Positions 29,406-38,352 of a stretch of 63,059 nt of DNA are shown here, in pieces. Location of the stretch: contig LFEN01000037.1 of NCBI GenBank assembly GCA_001510075.1, positions 1 to 63,059 of the forward strand. The letters run 5' to 3'. This DNA comes from Alphaproteobacteria bacterium casp-alpha2 (lineage in GTDB: Bacteria > Pseudomonadota > Alphaproteobacteria > Rhodospirillales > Casp-alpha2). The position numbers were made by a program, and so were the translations under genes. The notes beneath the pieces are model-generated. The model was not told the DNA's origin, did not search any database, and worked only from the letters and a program-made list of their open reading frames with translations. Position 1 is the first letter of the stretch. Every line of letters begins with the position of its first letter.

Positions 29406-30863
29406 CTAGACCCGGGTAATCGCGAAGCTTTTGGCGTAGGCTTCGGGTTCGTCCGGGTCGAAGGTTTTGCCCATGATGGTGTATTTCTCATAGGTCGAAG
29501 ACGGGACCGGAAGACCCATTTCCGCCATCACTTTTTGCGCGTCGGTGGCGAGGTAAACTTCTTCGGCAACCTTCTTGTAATCGATATCGCCTTTGACATA
29601 CCCCCAACGCTTCATCTGGGTCATTATCCAGACGCCCATGGAATGCCACGGGAACGGATCAAAATCGATCCGGTCGGGGACATTCTTGACGTTGCCCAGG
29701 CCGTCGGCATAGACCCCGGTGAGGACCTGTTCGACGACCGTTACCGGCTGGTTGAGGTAGTTCTTTGGCGCGATCGCCTTGGCAATTTCCTTGCGGTTGC
29801 CCCTTTCCGATGCGTAGGTCGTGGCGTCGATGACCGACTTGAACAGCGCCAGGAAAGTATTGGGGTTCTCATCGATGAACGACCGGCTGGCGGCGAAGGC
29901 GCAACAGGGATGTTTGTCCCAGATGTCCTTGGTCAGCAAGTGAATGAAGCCGACACCGTCATAGACCGCGCGTTGGTTGAAGGGGTCCGGCGACAAGTAC
30001 CCGTCGACGTTGCCGGCCCTGAGGTTGGCGACCATCTCGGGCGGCGGCAGAACGCGGATCTGAATGTCCTTGTCCGGATCAAGCCCATGTTCGGCGACGT
30101 AGTAGCGCAGCAGGAAGTTGTGCATCGAATATTCGAACGGCACGGCGAACTTGAACCCCTTCCACATTTTGGGATCTCTCTTGTCCTTGTGTTTCATCGC
30201 CAAGGTAATGGCTTGGCCGTTGACGTTTTCGACTGCCGGCATGGTCCAGGGGGTTTTTGTCGAACCGGCGCCCATGGAAATCGACAACGGCATCGGCGTC
30301 AGCATGTGGGCGGCGTCGTATTCCCCGGAAAGCGATTTATCGCGGGAGACCGCCCAACCGGCGGTCTTGATAACATCAACATCAAGGCCGTATTTCTTAT
30401 AGAAGCCCAGCGGCTTGGCCATAATAATCGGCGTCGCGCAGGTAATGGGGACAAAACCGACGTTCAGTTTTGTCTTCTCCAGTTTACCTTTCATCTCGGT
30501 TACAGCAGCCATGGCCGCGTCCAGGGGGAAGAACTGCGATACCGCAGCCAGGGCGGTGCTGGAACCCACGGCGCCTAGAAACCTGCGCCGGTTGACGTCG
30601 GTGCCGAAGATCCCCTTCATCACTGCGGATTCGACGCAGCGCGCCAGGGTTTCGTCCATGTTCGATCCGTCCGGCTCCTCGGCCGCCGGGGCCGGGGAAG
30701 GGGTATCCGCAATACCGGCTGCGTCGCGGACCTGGGTGGCTTCTGCTTGCGGTTTTTCCGCAGCCATCGCCTGTTCATGTTCGTGGGCGGATTTGTGCTT
30801 CCCGCACGAACAACCGCCCCACAGCTTTTTGTCGGGATCAAAAGGGTTTGAATACGTTCCCAT
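29406..30863 (-). CDS. Tat-exported ABC substrate-binding protein (NrtA/CmpA/CynA type)
   Basis: This 485-residue protein starts at ATG 30863 (MGTYSNPFDP); the upstream in-frame ATG at 30911 is less likely. The N-terminus carries a Cys/His-rich patch (GGCSCGKHKSAHEHE), often seen in this family ahead of a twin-arginine signal (NRRRFLGAVGSS, about residue 90). The NMT1/NrtA-type binding domain follows (NVGFVPITCATPIIMAKPLGF). The unusually long pre-Tat region of about 85 residues is shared with family relatives. With the permease, ATPase and cyanase it forms a likely cyanate uptake operon. Confidence 0.9.
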   Translation of the reverse strand: MGTYSNPFDPDKKLWGGCSCGKHKSAHEHEQAMAAEKPQAEATQVRDAAGIADTPSPAPAAEEPDGSNMDETLARCVESAVMKGIFGTDVNRRRFLGAVGSSTALAAVSQFFPLDAAMAAVTEMKGKLEKTKLNVGFVPITCATPIIMAKPLGFYKKYGLDVDVIKTAGWAVSRDKSLSGEYDAAHMLTPMPLSISMGAGSTKTPWTMPAVENVNGQAITLAMKHKDKRDPKMWKGFKFAVPFEYSMHNFLLRYYVAEHGLDPDKDIQIRVLPPPEMVANLRAGNVDGYLSPDPFNQRAVYDGVGFIHLLTKDIWDKHPCCAFAASRSFIDENPNTFLALFKSVIDATTYASERGNRKEIAKAIAPKNYLNQPVTVVEQVLTGVYADGLGNVKNVPDRIDFDPFPWHSMGVWIMTQMKRWGYVKGDIDYKKVAEEVYLATDAQKVMAEMGLPVPSSTYEKYTIMGKTFDPDEPEAYAKSFAITRV

Positions 30864-30887
30864 GTCATTAATACTCCAAATTAGGTT

Positions 30888-30905
30888 GACCACATGCTCG
30901 TGGTC
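30888..30905 (-). promoter_or_regulatory. Palindromic operator-like site upstream of cyanate operon
   Basis: GACCAC and GTGGTC are perfect 6-bp arms around a 6-nt spacer, 25-42 nt upstream of the binding-protein start codon. Position and symmetry fit an operator for a dimeric regulator; the regulator is not identified and no LysR-type cynR gene is in the window. Confidence 0.4.
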
Positions 30906-31087
30906 TAACACCGCAAATTCGATGCCAACTCATTTGGATTCAAAAAAATGTTATTTTATCAAAGGATTAGGTGGGCCGTAAGGAGATAGTTGTTGTAGCG
31001 GCATACAAGATAATGCTTATAAAATAAGCGCTAAAGTTATTTAGCCTAATTTTTGATCATTTTGAAGGAAGCCTGGCCGTATCGCTT

Positions 31088-31115
31088 AAACCGGGGAAAA
31101 ATACACCCGGTTTTT
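31088..31115. terminator. Intrinsic terminator downstream of tetR gene
   Basis: AAACCGGG and CCCGGTTT form perfect 8-bp arms with a 10-nt loop; the plus strand continues with T to give a run of five T and the minus strand ends in three T. It lies 36 bp past the tetR stop (minus strand) and upstream of the cyanate operon, so it probably isolates the two units. Confidence 0.6.
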
Positions 31116-31150
31116 AACCGACAACCGCAGGGATTTTTAGAGACGAAATT

Positions 31151-31789
31151 CTATTTCGGCGCGTGAATGATCATGAACGCGCAAACCGCCTTATCAACAA
31201 CGGCGTTGACCTCTTTGTCCGTCAGTTCCGGGGCCAGGTCAAGCAAGCGGCGCATGTACAAATCACCCCGAAGGAGAGCGAAAAACTGTTGCGCGGAGCC
31301 TGTGGCATCGCTGATCGACAACACCCCTTCCCGATCCAGTTCTTTAAGATAGACAGCCAGATTTTTCACCGCCGTTTGCGGACCGGCCCGGTAAAAGGCT
31401 TCGGCCAGTTCAGGAAAACGACCGCTTTCGGCGACGATGACACGGAACAATGCCGTACTGGAAGAATCCAGAACAACCGAAATAAAGTGCTTGGCGATAT
31501 CTTTTAAAGCGGTAACGGGGTCTTGCCCTGGGTCCAGGGGCTCAAAAACCGGCCGGATCAAGTCGGCGCATTTTCCTTCGATGATCGCTTCGAACAATGC
31601 GTCCTTGGCGCCGAAATGGCTGTATACGGTTTGCTTGGAAACTTTGGCTTCGGCGGCGATAGCATCCATGGAAGCAGGGCCATATCCGGATCGCAGAAAC
31701 ACCCGGGCACCGGCCTGCAATATAGCCTGAGCCTTCTCAGATCGATCACCAGAATTGTGCTGTATTTCCGCCGTCGCCGTTTTGCTCAT
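31151..31789 (-). CDS. TetR/AcrR-family transcriptional regulator
   Basis: This is a 212-residue repressor type. The N-terminal helix-turn-helix is typical (AILQAGARVFLRSGYGPASMDAIAAEAKVSKQTVYSHFGAKDALF region, residues 20-65). The C-terminal ligand-binding domain resembles AefR-like/TetR_C_7 members. It is divergent from an RND efflux pair, with a near-palindrome in the shared gap, so it very probably represses that pump until a ligand binds. Confidence 0.92.
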   Translation of the reverse strand: MSKTATAEIQHNSGDRSEKAQAILQAGARVFLRSGYGPASMDAIAAEAKVSKQTVYSHFGAKDALFEAIIEGKCADLIRPVFEPLDPGQDPVTALKDIAKHFISVVLDSSSTALFRVIVAESGRFPELAEAFYRAGPQTAVKNLAVYLKELDREGVLSISDATGSAQQFFALLRGDLYMRRLLDLAPELTDKEVNAVVDKAVCAFMIIHAPK

Positions 31790-31867
31790 GAACCCAATCT
31801 TGCGTTTAATTATTTATATAAACTTCAACTAATTTTATTGCGTCTGGGGGAACCTTACCTTAAATTA

Positions 31868-31884
31868 GACTAGACGGTCCAGTC
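31868..31884. promoter_or_regulatory. Candidate TetR operator between tetR and RND genes
   Basis: GACTAGACGGTCCAGTC is a 17-bp near-palindrome: its reverse complement differs only at two paired positions and the centre. It lies in the divergent tetR/RND gap, 56 nt before the adaptor start, the normal position for autoregulated AcrR-type control. A weak promoter (TTGCGT-N17-TAAATT) ends just before it. Confidence 0.5.
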
Positions 31885-31939
31885 CATTTTTTATAACGTT
31901 TTTCAGAATTTGCCAGAAACTAGACGGAGACCACGTAGC

Positions 31940-33181
31940 GTGCCTGCAAAGAAAAAAAAATCCCGCCTTCGACTGAGCGCCGAAGCCTTGCGCTCACTGT
32001 CGACGGGGCGCCGTTTGGCTGTTGTGATCGGCGCCATCCTCATTGGGGTTATGGCGGTTTCCTGGCAGATTGCTTCGTCCGCCGCCCAGGAAAAATCCGG
32101 GGCCAAGCAAGAAAGCATCCCCCCCGCCCAGGTCGGGGTTGATGCCGTCATCCGTGAAACCAGGAAACAGACCGTACCCGTGATCGGCCGCCTTGTCGCC
32201 CGCCAGACCGGCGTCGTCGCCGCGCGCACTAACGGGCCGGTGGGGGAAGTTCGGGTTGAAGTCGGCGACCGCGTCAAGCAAGGCGATGTCCTGGCCGTGC
32301 TGGTCAAAGACATGTTGCAATGGCGCTATGATCTGCAAAAGGCCGAAGTCAATCAGTATGCCGCCGCCCTTAAGACAAGAAACGCCACGACCAAGCTGCG
32401 TCAACAGGAACTGAAACGCATTCAACGGCTGATCAAGTCGGCGGCTTTTTCCCAGGCCCGCCTCGAAGACAAAGCGCAAGAAGTCGCCGTGTCGGAAAGC
32501 CAGGCCCGCGAAGCCGCCGCCCAACTGGCCCGCGCCCAAGCCAACAAAAATTTGAGCAAGACGACCCTTGATTACGCCACCATCAAAGCCCCCTATTCCG
32601 GTGTTGTCTCGAAACGTCACATCGAACTCGGTGCCTATGTGCAGACCGGCGAGCCGGTGGTGACCCTTGTCAACGATGCCAACCTGGAGATCGAAGCCGA
32701 CGTCCCCGCCAACCGCACGGCGGGCCTGATCGCCGGCACCAAGGTTTCCGCCTTCCTGGGCGGAAATGAGAAATTTTCCGCCAGGGTGCGCGCCGTGGTG
32801 CCGGAAGAAAACACCCAGACCCGCACCCAAACGGTGCGTTTTATCCCCGACTTTTCTCAGGACCTTAAAGGTCTTGCCAGCAATCAAAGCGTCACCTTGC
32901 ACCTTCCCGGTGGGCGCGATGGAAAGGTCGTCACCGTGCATAAGGACGCTGTCATCAACCGCAAGGGAAGCAACCTTGTGTTCCTGGCCAAGGACGGCAA
33001 GGCGACGATCCGCCCGGTGCGCTTGGGCGAGGCCGTCGGCACCCGTTTTATCGTTGTCGGCGGTCTTAAAGCCGGAGACCTGGTGGTGATCCGCGGCAAC
33101 GAGCGCTTGATCCCCGGCCAGCCCATTCGTTTCAAGCCTCCCGCTTCCGGCAACCAAATGACTTCCGGCACTAAAGGCTGA
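31940..33181 (+). CDS. RND efflux periplasmic adaptor subunit (HlyD/MFP type)
   Basis: This is a roughly 413-residue membrane-fusion protein with an N-terminal membrane anchor (about residues 25-48 in the GTG-start numbering). A lipoyl/barrel-sandwich half is followed by a helical hairpin (AEVNQYAAALKTRN to AQLARAQANKN), then the second lipoyl half TIKAPYSGVVSKRHIELGAYVQTGEPV and a beta-barrel. GTG at 31940 is preferred (GGAG 11 nt upstream); the frame is open from a TTG at 31910. It bridges the RND pump to an outer-membrane channel that is not encoded here. Confidence 0.9.
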   Translation: MPAKKKKSRLRLSAEALRSLSTGRRLAVVIGAILIGVMAVSWQIASSAAQEKSGAKQESIPPAQVGVDAVIRETRKQTVPVIGRLVARQTGVVAARTNGPVGEVRVEVGDRVKQGDVLAVLVKDMLQWRYDLQKAEVNQYAAALKTRNATTKLRQQELKRIQRLIKSAAFSQARLEDKAQEVAVSESQAREAAAQLARAQANKNLSKTTLDYATIKAPYSGVVSKRHIELGAYVQTGEPVVTLVNDANLEIEADVPANRTAGLIAGTKVSAFLGGNEKFSARVRAVVPEENTQTRTQTVRFIPDFSQDLKGLASNQSVTLHLPGGRDGKVVTVHKDAVINRKGSNLVFLAKDGKATIRPVRLGEAVGTRFIVVGGLKAGDLVVIRGNERLIPGQPIRFKPPASGNQMTSGTKG

Positions 33182-33187
33182 TCTGAA

Positions 33188-36100
33188 ATGGATTTGATCC
33201 GCGTTTCCATTGAACGGCCGGTTGCGGTGATTGCCGCCGTTTTGATGATCGTCATGTTCGGGGTGCTGGCGTTAACAAAAATCCCCATTCAACTGACGCC
33301 GGACGTGAGAAAGCCGATCATCAGCCTCGAAACTGTCTGGCCCGGTGCTGCCCCGGCAGAGATCGAGCGCGAAATCACCAACCGCCAGGAAGAGGAACTG
33401 AAAGGCATCAAGGGCCTGGATCAAATCCTCAGCGAGTCCCAGGACGGGCGTTCGCTCATCACCCTGGAATTCGCCGTCGGCACCAATATGGCAGAAGCCT
33501 TGCTGTTGGTGTCCAACCGGCTCGACCGGGTTTCCGGCTACCCGGATGAAGCCAGCGAGCCATCCATTCGCAGCGCCAGTTCCGACGACAACCCGATCAC
33601 CTGGGTCGTCCTCATCCGCACCCCCGGCAATGACAAGCCTATCCATTCCTTTGGTGATTTCACCGAAGACGTCATTCAGGACCGCCTTGAACGGGTCAAC
33701 GGGGTAGCGCGCGTCAATGTCTACGGCAGCGCGCTGGATGAAATGGAAGTCGTCGTCGATTCCGACGCAATGGCGCGCTATGGCCTGACAGTGAGCAAAG
33801 TGGCGAGCATCCTGCGAGGCGCCAACGCCTCTATTTCCGCCGGTGATGTCGATGAAGGCAAACGCCGTTACGTGGTCAGGGTGGAAGGCGAATTCTCGAA
33901 ACTGGATGACGTCCGGGGCGTTGTGTTGCGCTCCGAAACCGATCCCGCGACTGGCGCCGTCGCCCGCGTTACCGTCGGCGACATTGCCGAGGTTAGTTTT
34001 GTCAGCAAGGAAGCGACGGCGTCGATCCGTTTCAACGGCCAGCCGGCCATCGCCATCAACGCCGTGCGCGAGACAGGCGCCAATGTCATCGAGGTCATGC
34101 GGGGCATCCGTGCCGCCATCGCCGAGTTGAACGAAAACGCCCTGCCCGAAGCGAAGCTCCGCCTGCAACAGGTCTATGACGAAACCACCTACATCAATTC
34201 CTCTATCGATCTGGTGCAACAGAATATTTTCATCGGCGGTTCTCTGGCAGCCCTGATGCTGCTGCTGTTCCTGCGTTCCTGGAGCGCCACGCTGGTCGTG
34301 TCGCTGGCCATTCCGGTTTCCATCATCGGCGCCTTCGTCGCCATGGCAGCCATGGGGCGTTCTCTGAACGTCATTTCGCTGGCTGGTATCGCCTTTGCCG
34401 TCGGCATGGTGGTCGATGCCGCCATCGTCGTGCTGGAAAATATTTATCGCCACCGGGAAATGGGGGCGTCGCGCACGGAAGCCGCCTACCGGGGGGCCAA
34501 AGAGGTCTGGCCCGCGGTTTTTGTTTCGGCCCTGACCACGGTCATGGTGTTTCTTCCGATTCTTGTGATGGAACTGGAAGTCGGCCAGTTGTTCCGTGAT
34601 ATCGCCGTCGCCCTTTCCGTGTCGGTGTTATTGTCGTTGCTGGTCGCCATCACCGTTATCCCGGCCTTATCCAACCGCCTGCTGGAAGACCCGGACGCAA
34701 AGACCAAACCCAAGAACATCCCCTTGTTCAATACCATCGCCAGCATCACCCGCTTGCCATTGGCCTTGCTCGACCGGCTTGCCGGATCGTTTGTTGAATT
34801 CACCCTGGCCTTTACCCGCCGAGTGGCAAAAAGCCGGTCGCTCGCCATTACGGTCGTCGGCGCTTTATGCGGCGCCGGCGTTCTCGTCACCGTGTTGTTG
34901 CTGCCGAAGCTGGAATACCTGCCGGATGGCAACCGCAACCTGATCTTCGGGGTTATCGTTCCGCCGCCGGGTTACAATCTGGAAACGACGACGGAAATTG
35001 CCGGACAATTCGAAGATAAAGTGATGCCGATGCTGGCCGAAGTTAACGGGTCGGAATCAAAACCCGGTGATCCGCCTAAAATACAGCGGTTTTTCTTCGT
35101 CGCCGCGCGGGGCCGCACTTTTTTAGGCGCGGCGGCCGAAGACCCGGACCGGGTACGCGAATTGATCCCCATTCTCAAGAAAGCCGTCTACTCAGAGCCC
35201 GGCACCTTCGGCCTGATTTCCCAACGGTCCCTGTTCGGGCGCGGCATCGGCGGCTCGCGGTCCATCGAAATGAATATTTCCGGACCGGACCTGGAAGAGG
35301 TGCTGGACGTTTCTCTTAGCGCCGTTCAGTTGATCGACAAGGCCATGCCCCGCTCACAAGGCACCCAAATTCAGCCGAAACCGGGCCTTGAGCTGGGCGC
35401 CCCGGAAGTCCGGATTTTCCCCAACCGGGTCAAGCTGGCCGATAACGGGGTCACGGCCAGGGAATTGGGCGATACCCTTGACGCCTTTAACGACGGCATC
35501 CGGGTCGCCGAAATTACCGTCGGCTCGAAGCGTATCGATTTGATGCTTCGCGGCAAACACCAGAACATCAAGCAAACCCAGGAAATAAACCAACTGCCGG
35601 TGGTCACGTCGTCTGGAACCATCGTCCCGGTCAGCTCGCTGGCCGATGTTCAGGTGACGTCCGGGCCGACGCAAATCCGCCACCTGGAACGGCAACGAAC
35701 GGTGACGCTGGAAATCCGCCCACCCGAGGGCGTGCCGCTGGAATCGGCGCTCGATGTCCTGCATGAAAAAGTCATTACCCCGCTTCGGGACGCCGGCATG
35801 CCAAACGGAATGCACATTCGTTTGACCGGCACCGCCGACAAGCTGTCGCAAACCTGGGACGCCATGGTGGTCAATCTGCTGATCTCGGTGATTATCGTCT
35901 ACCTGGTGATGGCGGTGCTGTTCGAAAGCTTTGTCTATCCGCTGATCATCATGCTGTCGGTGCCGTTGGCGACCGGTGGCGGCGTCATCGGATTGGCGCT
36001 GGTTAACCTGTTTACCTTTCAGCCGCTGGACATGTTGACGCTGCTTGGTTTTGTCATCCTCATCGGCATCGTCGTCAACAACGCCATCTTGTTAGTCCAT

Positions 36101-36418
36101 CAAACGCTTTTGCACATCCACGAAGAAGGCATGGCCGTCGAGGATGCGATCCTGGAAGCCACCCGCAATCGTATCCGCCCGATCTTCATGTCGACCTTGA
36201 CCAGTGTTTTCGGCATGGCGCCGTTGGTATTTTTTCCGGGCGCCGGTTCCGAGCTCTACCGGGGGCTTGGGTCCGTGGTGCTGGGCGGCCTGTCGTTATC
36301 CGCCGTCCTGACGCTGGCCATTGTACCGCCGTTGCTGACCATGGTTGCCGGCACCCTGGAAAAGGGCGCGACCCGGCGTGGCAGCCAAGCGACAAAGCAA
36401 GCAAAACCGGCGGAATGA
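33188..36418 (+). CDS. RND efflux permease subunit (AcrB/MexB superfamily)
   Basis: This 1076-residue pump has 12 transmembrane helices and two large periplasmic loops. N-terminal IERPVAVIAAVLMIVMFG and the TM4 segment FAVGMVVDAAIVVLENIYRHRE carry the proton-relay aspartate (a single Asp where AcrB has DD). A second GIVVNNAILLVHQTL matches TM10. It starts 7 bp after the adaptor stop. Substrates (drugs, solvents or lipids) cannot be predicted, and TetR neighbour control is likely. The sequence is full length for the family. Confidence 0.95.
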   Translation: MDLIRVSIERPVAVIAAVLMIVMFGVLALTKIPIQLTPDVRKPIISLETVWPGAAPAEIEREITNRQEEELKGIKGLDQILSESQDGRSLITLEFAVGTNMAEALLLVSNRLDRVSGYPDEASEPSIRSASSDDNPITWVVLIRTPGNDKPIHSFGDFTEDVIQDRLERVNGVARVNVYGSALDEMEVVVDSDAMARYGLTVSKVASILRGANASISAGDVDEGKRRYVVRVEGEFSKLDDVRGVVLRSETDPATGAVARVTVGDIAEVSFVSKEATASIRFNGQPAIAINAVRETGANVIEVMRGIRAAIAELNENALPEAKLRLQQVYDETTYINSSIDLVQQNIFIGGSLAALMLLLFLRSWSATLVVSLAIPVSIIGAFVAMAAMGRSLNVISLAGIAFAVGMVVDAAIVVLENIYRHREMGASRTEAAYRGAKEVWPAVFVSALTTVMVFLPILVMELEVGQLFRDIAVALSVSVLLSLLVAITVIPALSNRLLEDPDAKTKPKNIPLFNTIASITRLPLALLDRLAGSFVEFTLAFTRRVAKSRSLAITVVGALCGAGVLVTVLLLPKLEYLPDGNRNLIFGVIVPPPGYNLETTTEIAGQFEDKVMPMLAEVNGSESKPGDPPKIQRFFFVAARGRTFLGAAAEDPDRVRELIPILKKAVYSEPGTFGLISQRSLFGRGIGGSRSIEMNISGPDLEEVLDVSLSAVQLIDKAMPRSQGTQIQPKPGLELGAPEVRIFPNRVKLADNGVTARELGDTLDAFNDGIRVAEITVGSKRIDLMLRGKHQNIKQTQEINQLPVVTSSGTIVPVSSLADVQVTSGPTQIRHLERQRTVTLEIRPPEGVPLESALDVLHEKVITPLRDAGMPNGMHIRLTGTADKLSQTWDAMVVNLLISVIIVYLVMAVLFESFVYPLIIMLSVPLATGGGVIGLALVNLFTFQPLDMLTLLGFVILIGIVVNNAILLVHQTLLHIHEEGMAVEDAILEATRNRIRPIFMSTLTSVFGMAPLVFFPGAGSELYRGLGSVVLGGLSLSAVLTLAIVPPLLTMVAGTLEKGATRRGSQATKQAKPAE

Positions 36419-36521
36419 ACAGCATTAAGCATTTATATTGATTGTTTTCAAAGGTTTATTGTTTCTCACAAAAACGTGGTTAGCCCCTTGCAACCGGGTT
36501 TGCTAAATTAACGTGCGGGAC

Positions 36522-36536
36522 AGATGAGTTTCATCT
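36522..36536 (+). promoter_or_regulatory. Inverted repeat just upstream of arsR-type gene
   Basis: AGATGA and TCATCT are perfect 6-bp arms with a 3-nt spacer, directly before the ribosome binding site (GGAGAGG, 36538-36544) of the ArsR-family gene. It could be an autoregulatory operator or a small leader hairpin affecting translation. Confidence 0.35.
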
Positions 36537-36560
36537 TGGAGAGGAAATCGGAATATCGAT

Positions 36561-36932
36561 ATGGGTAATGAGTTTGCAAACAATCAAAGCTATGACCTTG
36601 GATTGGTCAGCCGGAACGCGCCCCGAGCGAGTGCCATCCTCAAGGCCATGAGCAATCGCCACCGGTTGCTGATCCTTTGCCAACTGGTGAACGGTGAAAA
36701 AAGCGTCGGCCAACTGGAAGAATTTATTGGCCTGTCTCAATCGGCCCTGTCGCAACATTTGGCCAGGCTCCGGCAGCAAGATTTGGTTAAAACCCGCCGC
36801 CAGGCGCAAACGATTTTTTACTCCCTGGATGGTGACGAAGCGACCAGCATCATCAAGGCCCTGTACGTGATTTGCACTACCGCCGATGAGAAAGACACAG
36901 GCGATCAGGACGAGCAAGCCGCCTTCGGCTGA
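36561..36932 (+). CDS. ArsR-family regulator, SqrR/BigR-like persulfide sensor
   Basis: This is a 123-residue winged-helix protein. The DNA-reading helix is in LSQSALSQHLARLRQQDLV and the wing in TRRQAQTIFYSL. Two cysteines are placed as in SqrR/BigR: one in LLILCQLVNGEKSVGQLEE (helix 2) and one in ALYVICTT near the end (last helix). In that family the pair forms a tetrasulfide or disulfide when persulfides rise, which releases DNA. No ArsR-type CVCDLC metal site exists. It is followed by a persulfide dioxygenase-rhodanese gene, the same linkage as bigR-blh, and sits 2.6 kb from dsrA. It probably represses these sulfur genes. Confidence 0.85.
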   Translation: MGNEFANNQSYDLGLVSRNAPRASAILKAMSNRHRLLILCQLVNGEKSVGQLEEFIGLSQSALSQHLARLRQQDLVKTRRQAQTIFYSLDGDEATSIIKALYVICTTADEKDTGDQDEQAAFG

Positions 36933-36993
36933 TAAAACAAGCCCCACTCCTCCCTTCTCTACTATATATTGTGATCCCATATTGTGTCGCCAT

Positions 36994-37011
36994 GGCCCTT
37001 GACCATGGGCC
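36994..37011 (+). promoter_or_regulatory. Inverted repeat upstream of persulfide dioxygenase gene
   Basis: GGCCC-N8-GGGCC lies 39-56 nt before the start codon at 37050, overlapping a second symmetric element CATGG-N7-CCATG. Its role as operator is inferred from position; it does not match the ATTC-N8-GAAT motif seen before dsrA. Confidence 0.3.
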
Positions 37012-37049
37012 GGTGCGCTCCATATCTCCCGTAGTCCCAGGAGAGGCAG

Positions 37050-38111
37050 ATGATTTTCCGTCAAATGTTCGACAGTGTTTCGAGCACGTACACCTATTTA
37101 CTGGCAGGGCGCCAGGGCGGCGAGGCTCTGATCATCGATCCCGTGATCGAAAACGTTGATCACTATCTGCAATTGATCGAAGAGCTGGATCTGACGCTGC
37201 TCAAGGCCATCGACACCCATGTTCATGCCGATCACATCACTGGCCTTGGCGAGCTCAGGGACGCGACAAAATGCGTCACCGTCATGGGCAGGCATTCCAA
37301 GGTCGACATGGTCTCGATGCGGGTTGAAGACGGCGACAAAATCGAAATCGACAGCGTCGTCCTCAATGTTCTCTACACCCCCGGACACACGGATGATAGT
37401 TATTGTTTCGTCATGCCGGATCGGGTGTTTACCGGCGATACCTTGCTCATTCGCGGCACCGGGCGAACCGATTTTCAGCACGGCGACGCCCATGCAGCGT
37501 ACGATTCGCTTTTCAGCAAGCTGTTGACGCTGCCCGATGAGATGTTTGTCTACCCCGGCCACGATTACAAAGGCGACACCGTCAGCACCATCGGCGAGGA
37601 AAGAGCCTTTAACCCGCGCCTGCAGGTAAATTCGGCGCAAGAATACGCCGCCATCATGGATAACCTGAACCTGCCCGATCCGACGAAGATGGATATCGCC
37701 GTACCGGCCAACCTGGCCATTGGCTATTTATCTGACGGCCTGGATATTGAAGAATATTCCATCCCCGCCGACCGGGCGATCGAGCGCGTCGGCTATTCGG
37801 AAACCATGTTCATTGATCTGCGCGAGGAAAGCGAACGCGCCCGGGACGGCATCATCCCCGGCTCCGTGCACATGCCCTATAAAACCCTTCAAGGTAACAT
37901 CAAGGCGGGCGGCCTGTTGGCGGCCATCGCGTCTAACCCGGACCAGGAATTGATGCTCTATTGCGCCTATGGCGAACGCTCGGCGCTGGCCTTTCACGAA
38001 ATGCACGACGCCGGCCTGGTCAACACCTGCCACCTGAAAGGCGGCATCGACGCCTGGATCAAACAAGGCGGCCCCCTGGAGCGCCCGGCTGAAAGGGCGG
38101 CACAGGGTTAA
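37050..38111 (+). CDS. Persulfide dioxygenase (ETHE1-like) fused to rhodanese
   Basis: This is a 353-residue two-domain protein. The N-terminal metallo-beta-lactamase fold has THVHADHITG (about 56-65), YTPGHTDDSY, and FTGDTLLIRGTGRTDFQHGDA, the mononuclear-iron site and substrate loop of ETHE1, which oxidises glutathione persulfide to sulfite. The C-terminal rhodanese domain (about 255-345) has the active cysteine in LYCAYGERSA (about residue 303). Domain order matches PRF/CstB-type fusions. It is regulated plausibly by the adjacent SqrR/BigR-like gene. It would supply sulfite or handle excess persulfide alongside Dsr. Confidence 0.93.
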   Translation: MIFRQMFDSVSSTYTYLLAGRQGGEALIIDPVIENVDHYLQLIEELDLTLLKAIDTHVHADHITGLGELRDATKCVTVMGRHSKVDMVSMRVEDGDKIEIDSVVLNVLYTPGHTDDSYCFVMPDRVFTGDTLLIRGTGRTDFQHGDAHAAYDSLFSKLLTLPDEMFVYPGHDYKGDTVSTIGEERAFNPRLQVNSAQEYAAIMDNLNLPDPTKMDIAVPANLAIGYLSDGLDIEEYSIPADRAIERVGYSETMFIDLREESERARDGIIPGSVHMPYKTLQGNIKAGGLLAAIASNPDQELMLYCAYGERSALAFHEMHDAGLVNTCHLKGGIDAWIKQGGPLERPAERAAQG

Positions 38112-38341
38112 ACAGTGGCGTCACCCTGCCCTGCTGCCCCCTCGGCCCAATCGCCCAGCATCTTGCCGATGCCGGTGGCGGTTTCGGGGTCGAGTTCAAG
38201 GTCGGTAAAGCGCGAGCCTTCCTTGATGCGAAGGCGGACCAGTTTCATGCCGCTTTCGTAGACCATTTCCTGAATGGTGACTTTCTTGTTCCAGGGCGCA
38301 TCGAATACCCCCAGATCGTTAACGGCTTCATGGTCGCTCAT
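38108..38341 (-). CDS. Small conserved hypothetical protein
   Basis: This 77-residue acidic protein has no cysteines, signal peptide or known motif. It begins MSDHEAVNDLGVFDAPW and has a central beta-like stretch (KKVTIQEMVYESGMKLVRLRI) and a helical C-terminus. It looks like a small single-domain binding protein. It overlaps the end of the opposing persulfide dioxygenase gene by 4 bp and follows the TauD-like dioxygenase gene by 11 bp on the same strand. Constant pairing with TauD-like genes near sulfur clusters would suggest a shared function, but I cannot check that here. Confidence 0.65.
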   Translation of the reverse strand: MSDHEAVNDLGVFDAPWNKKVTIQEMVYESGMKLVRLRIKEGSRFTDLELDPETATGIGKMLGDWAEGAAGQGDATV

Positions 38342-38352
38342 TTTCTTTTCCT

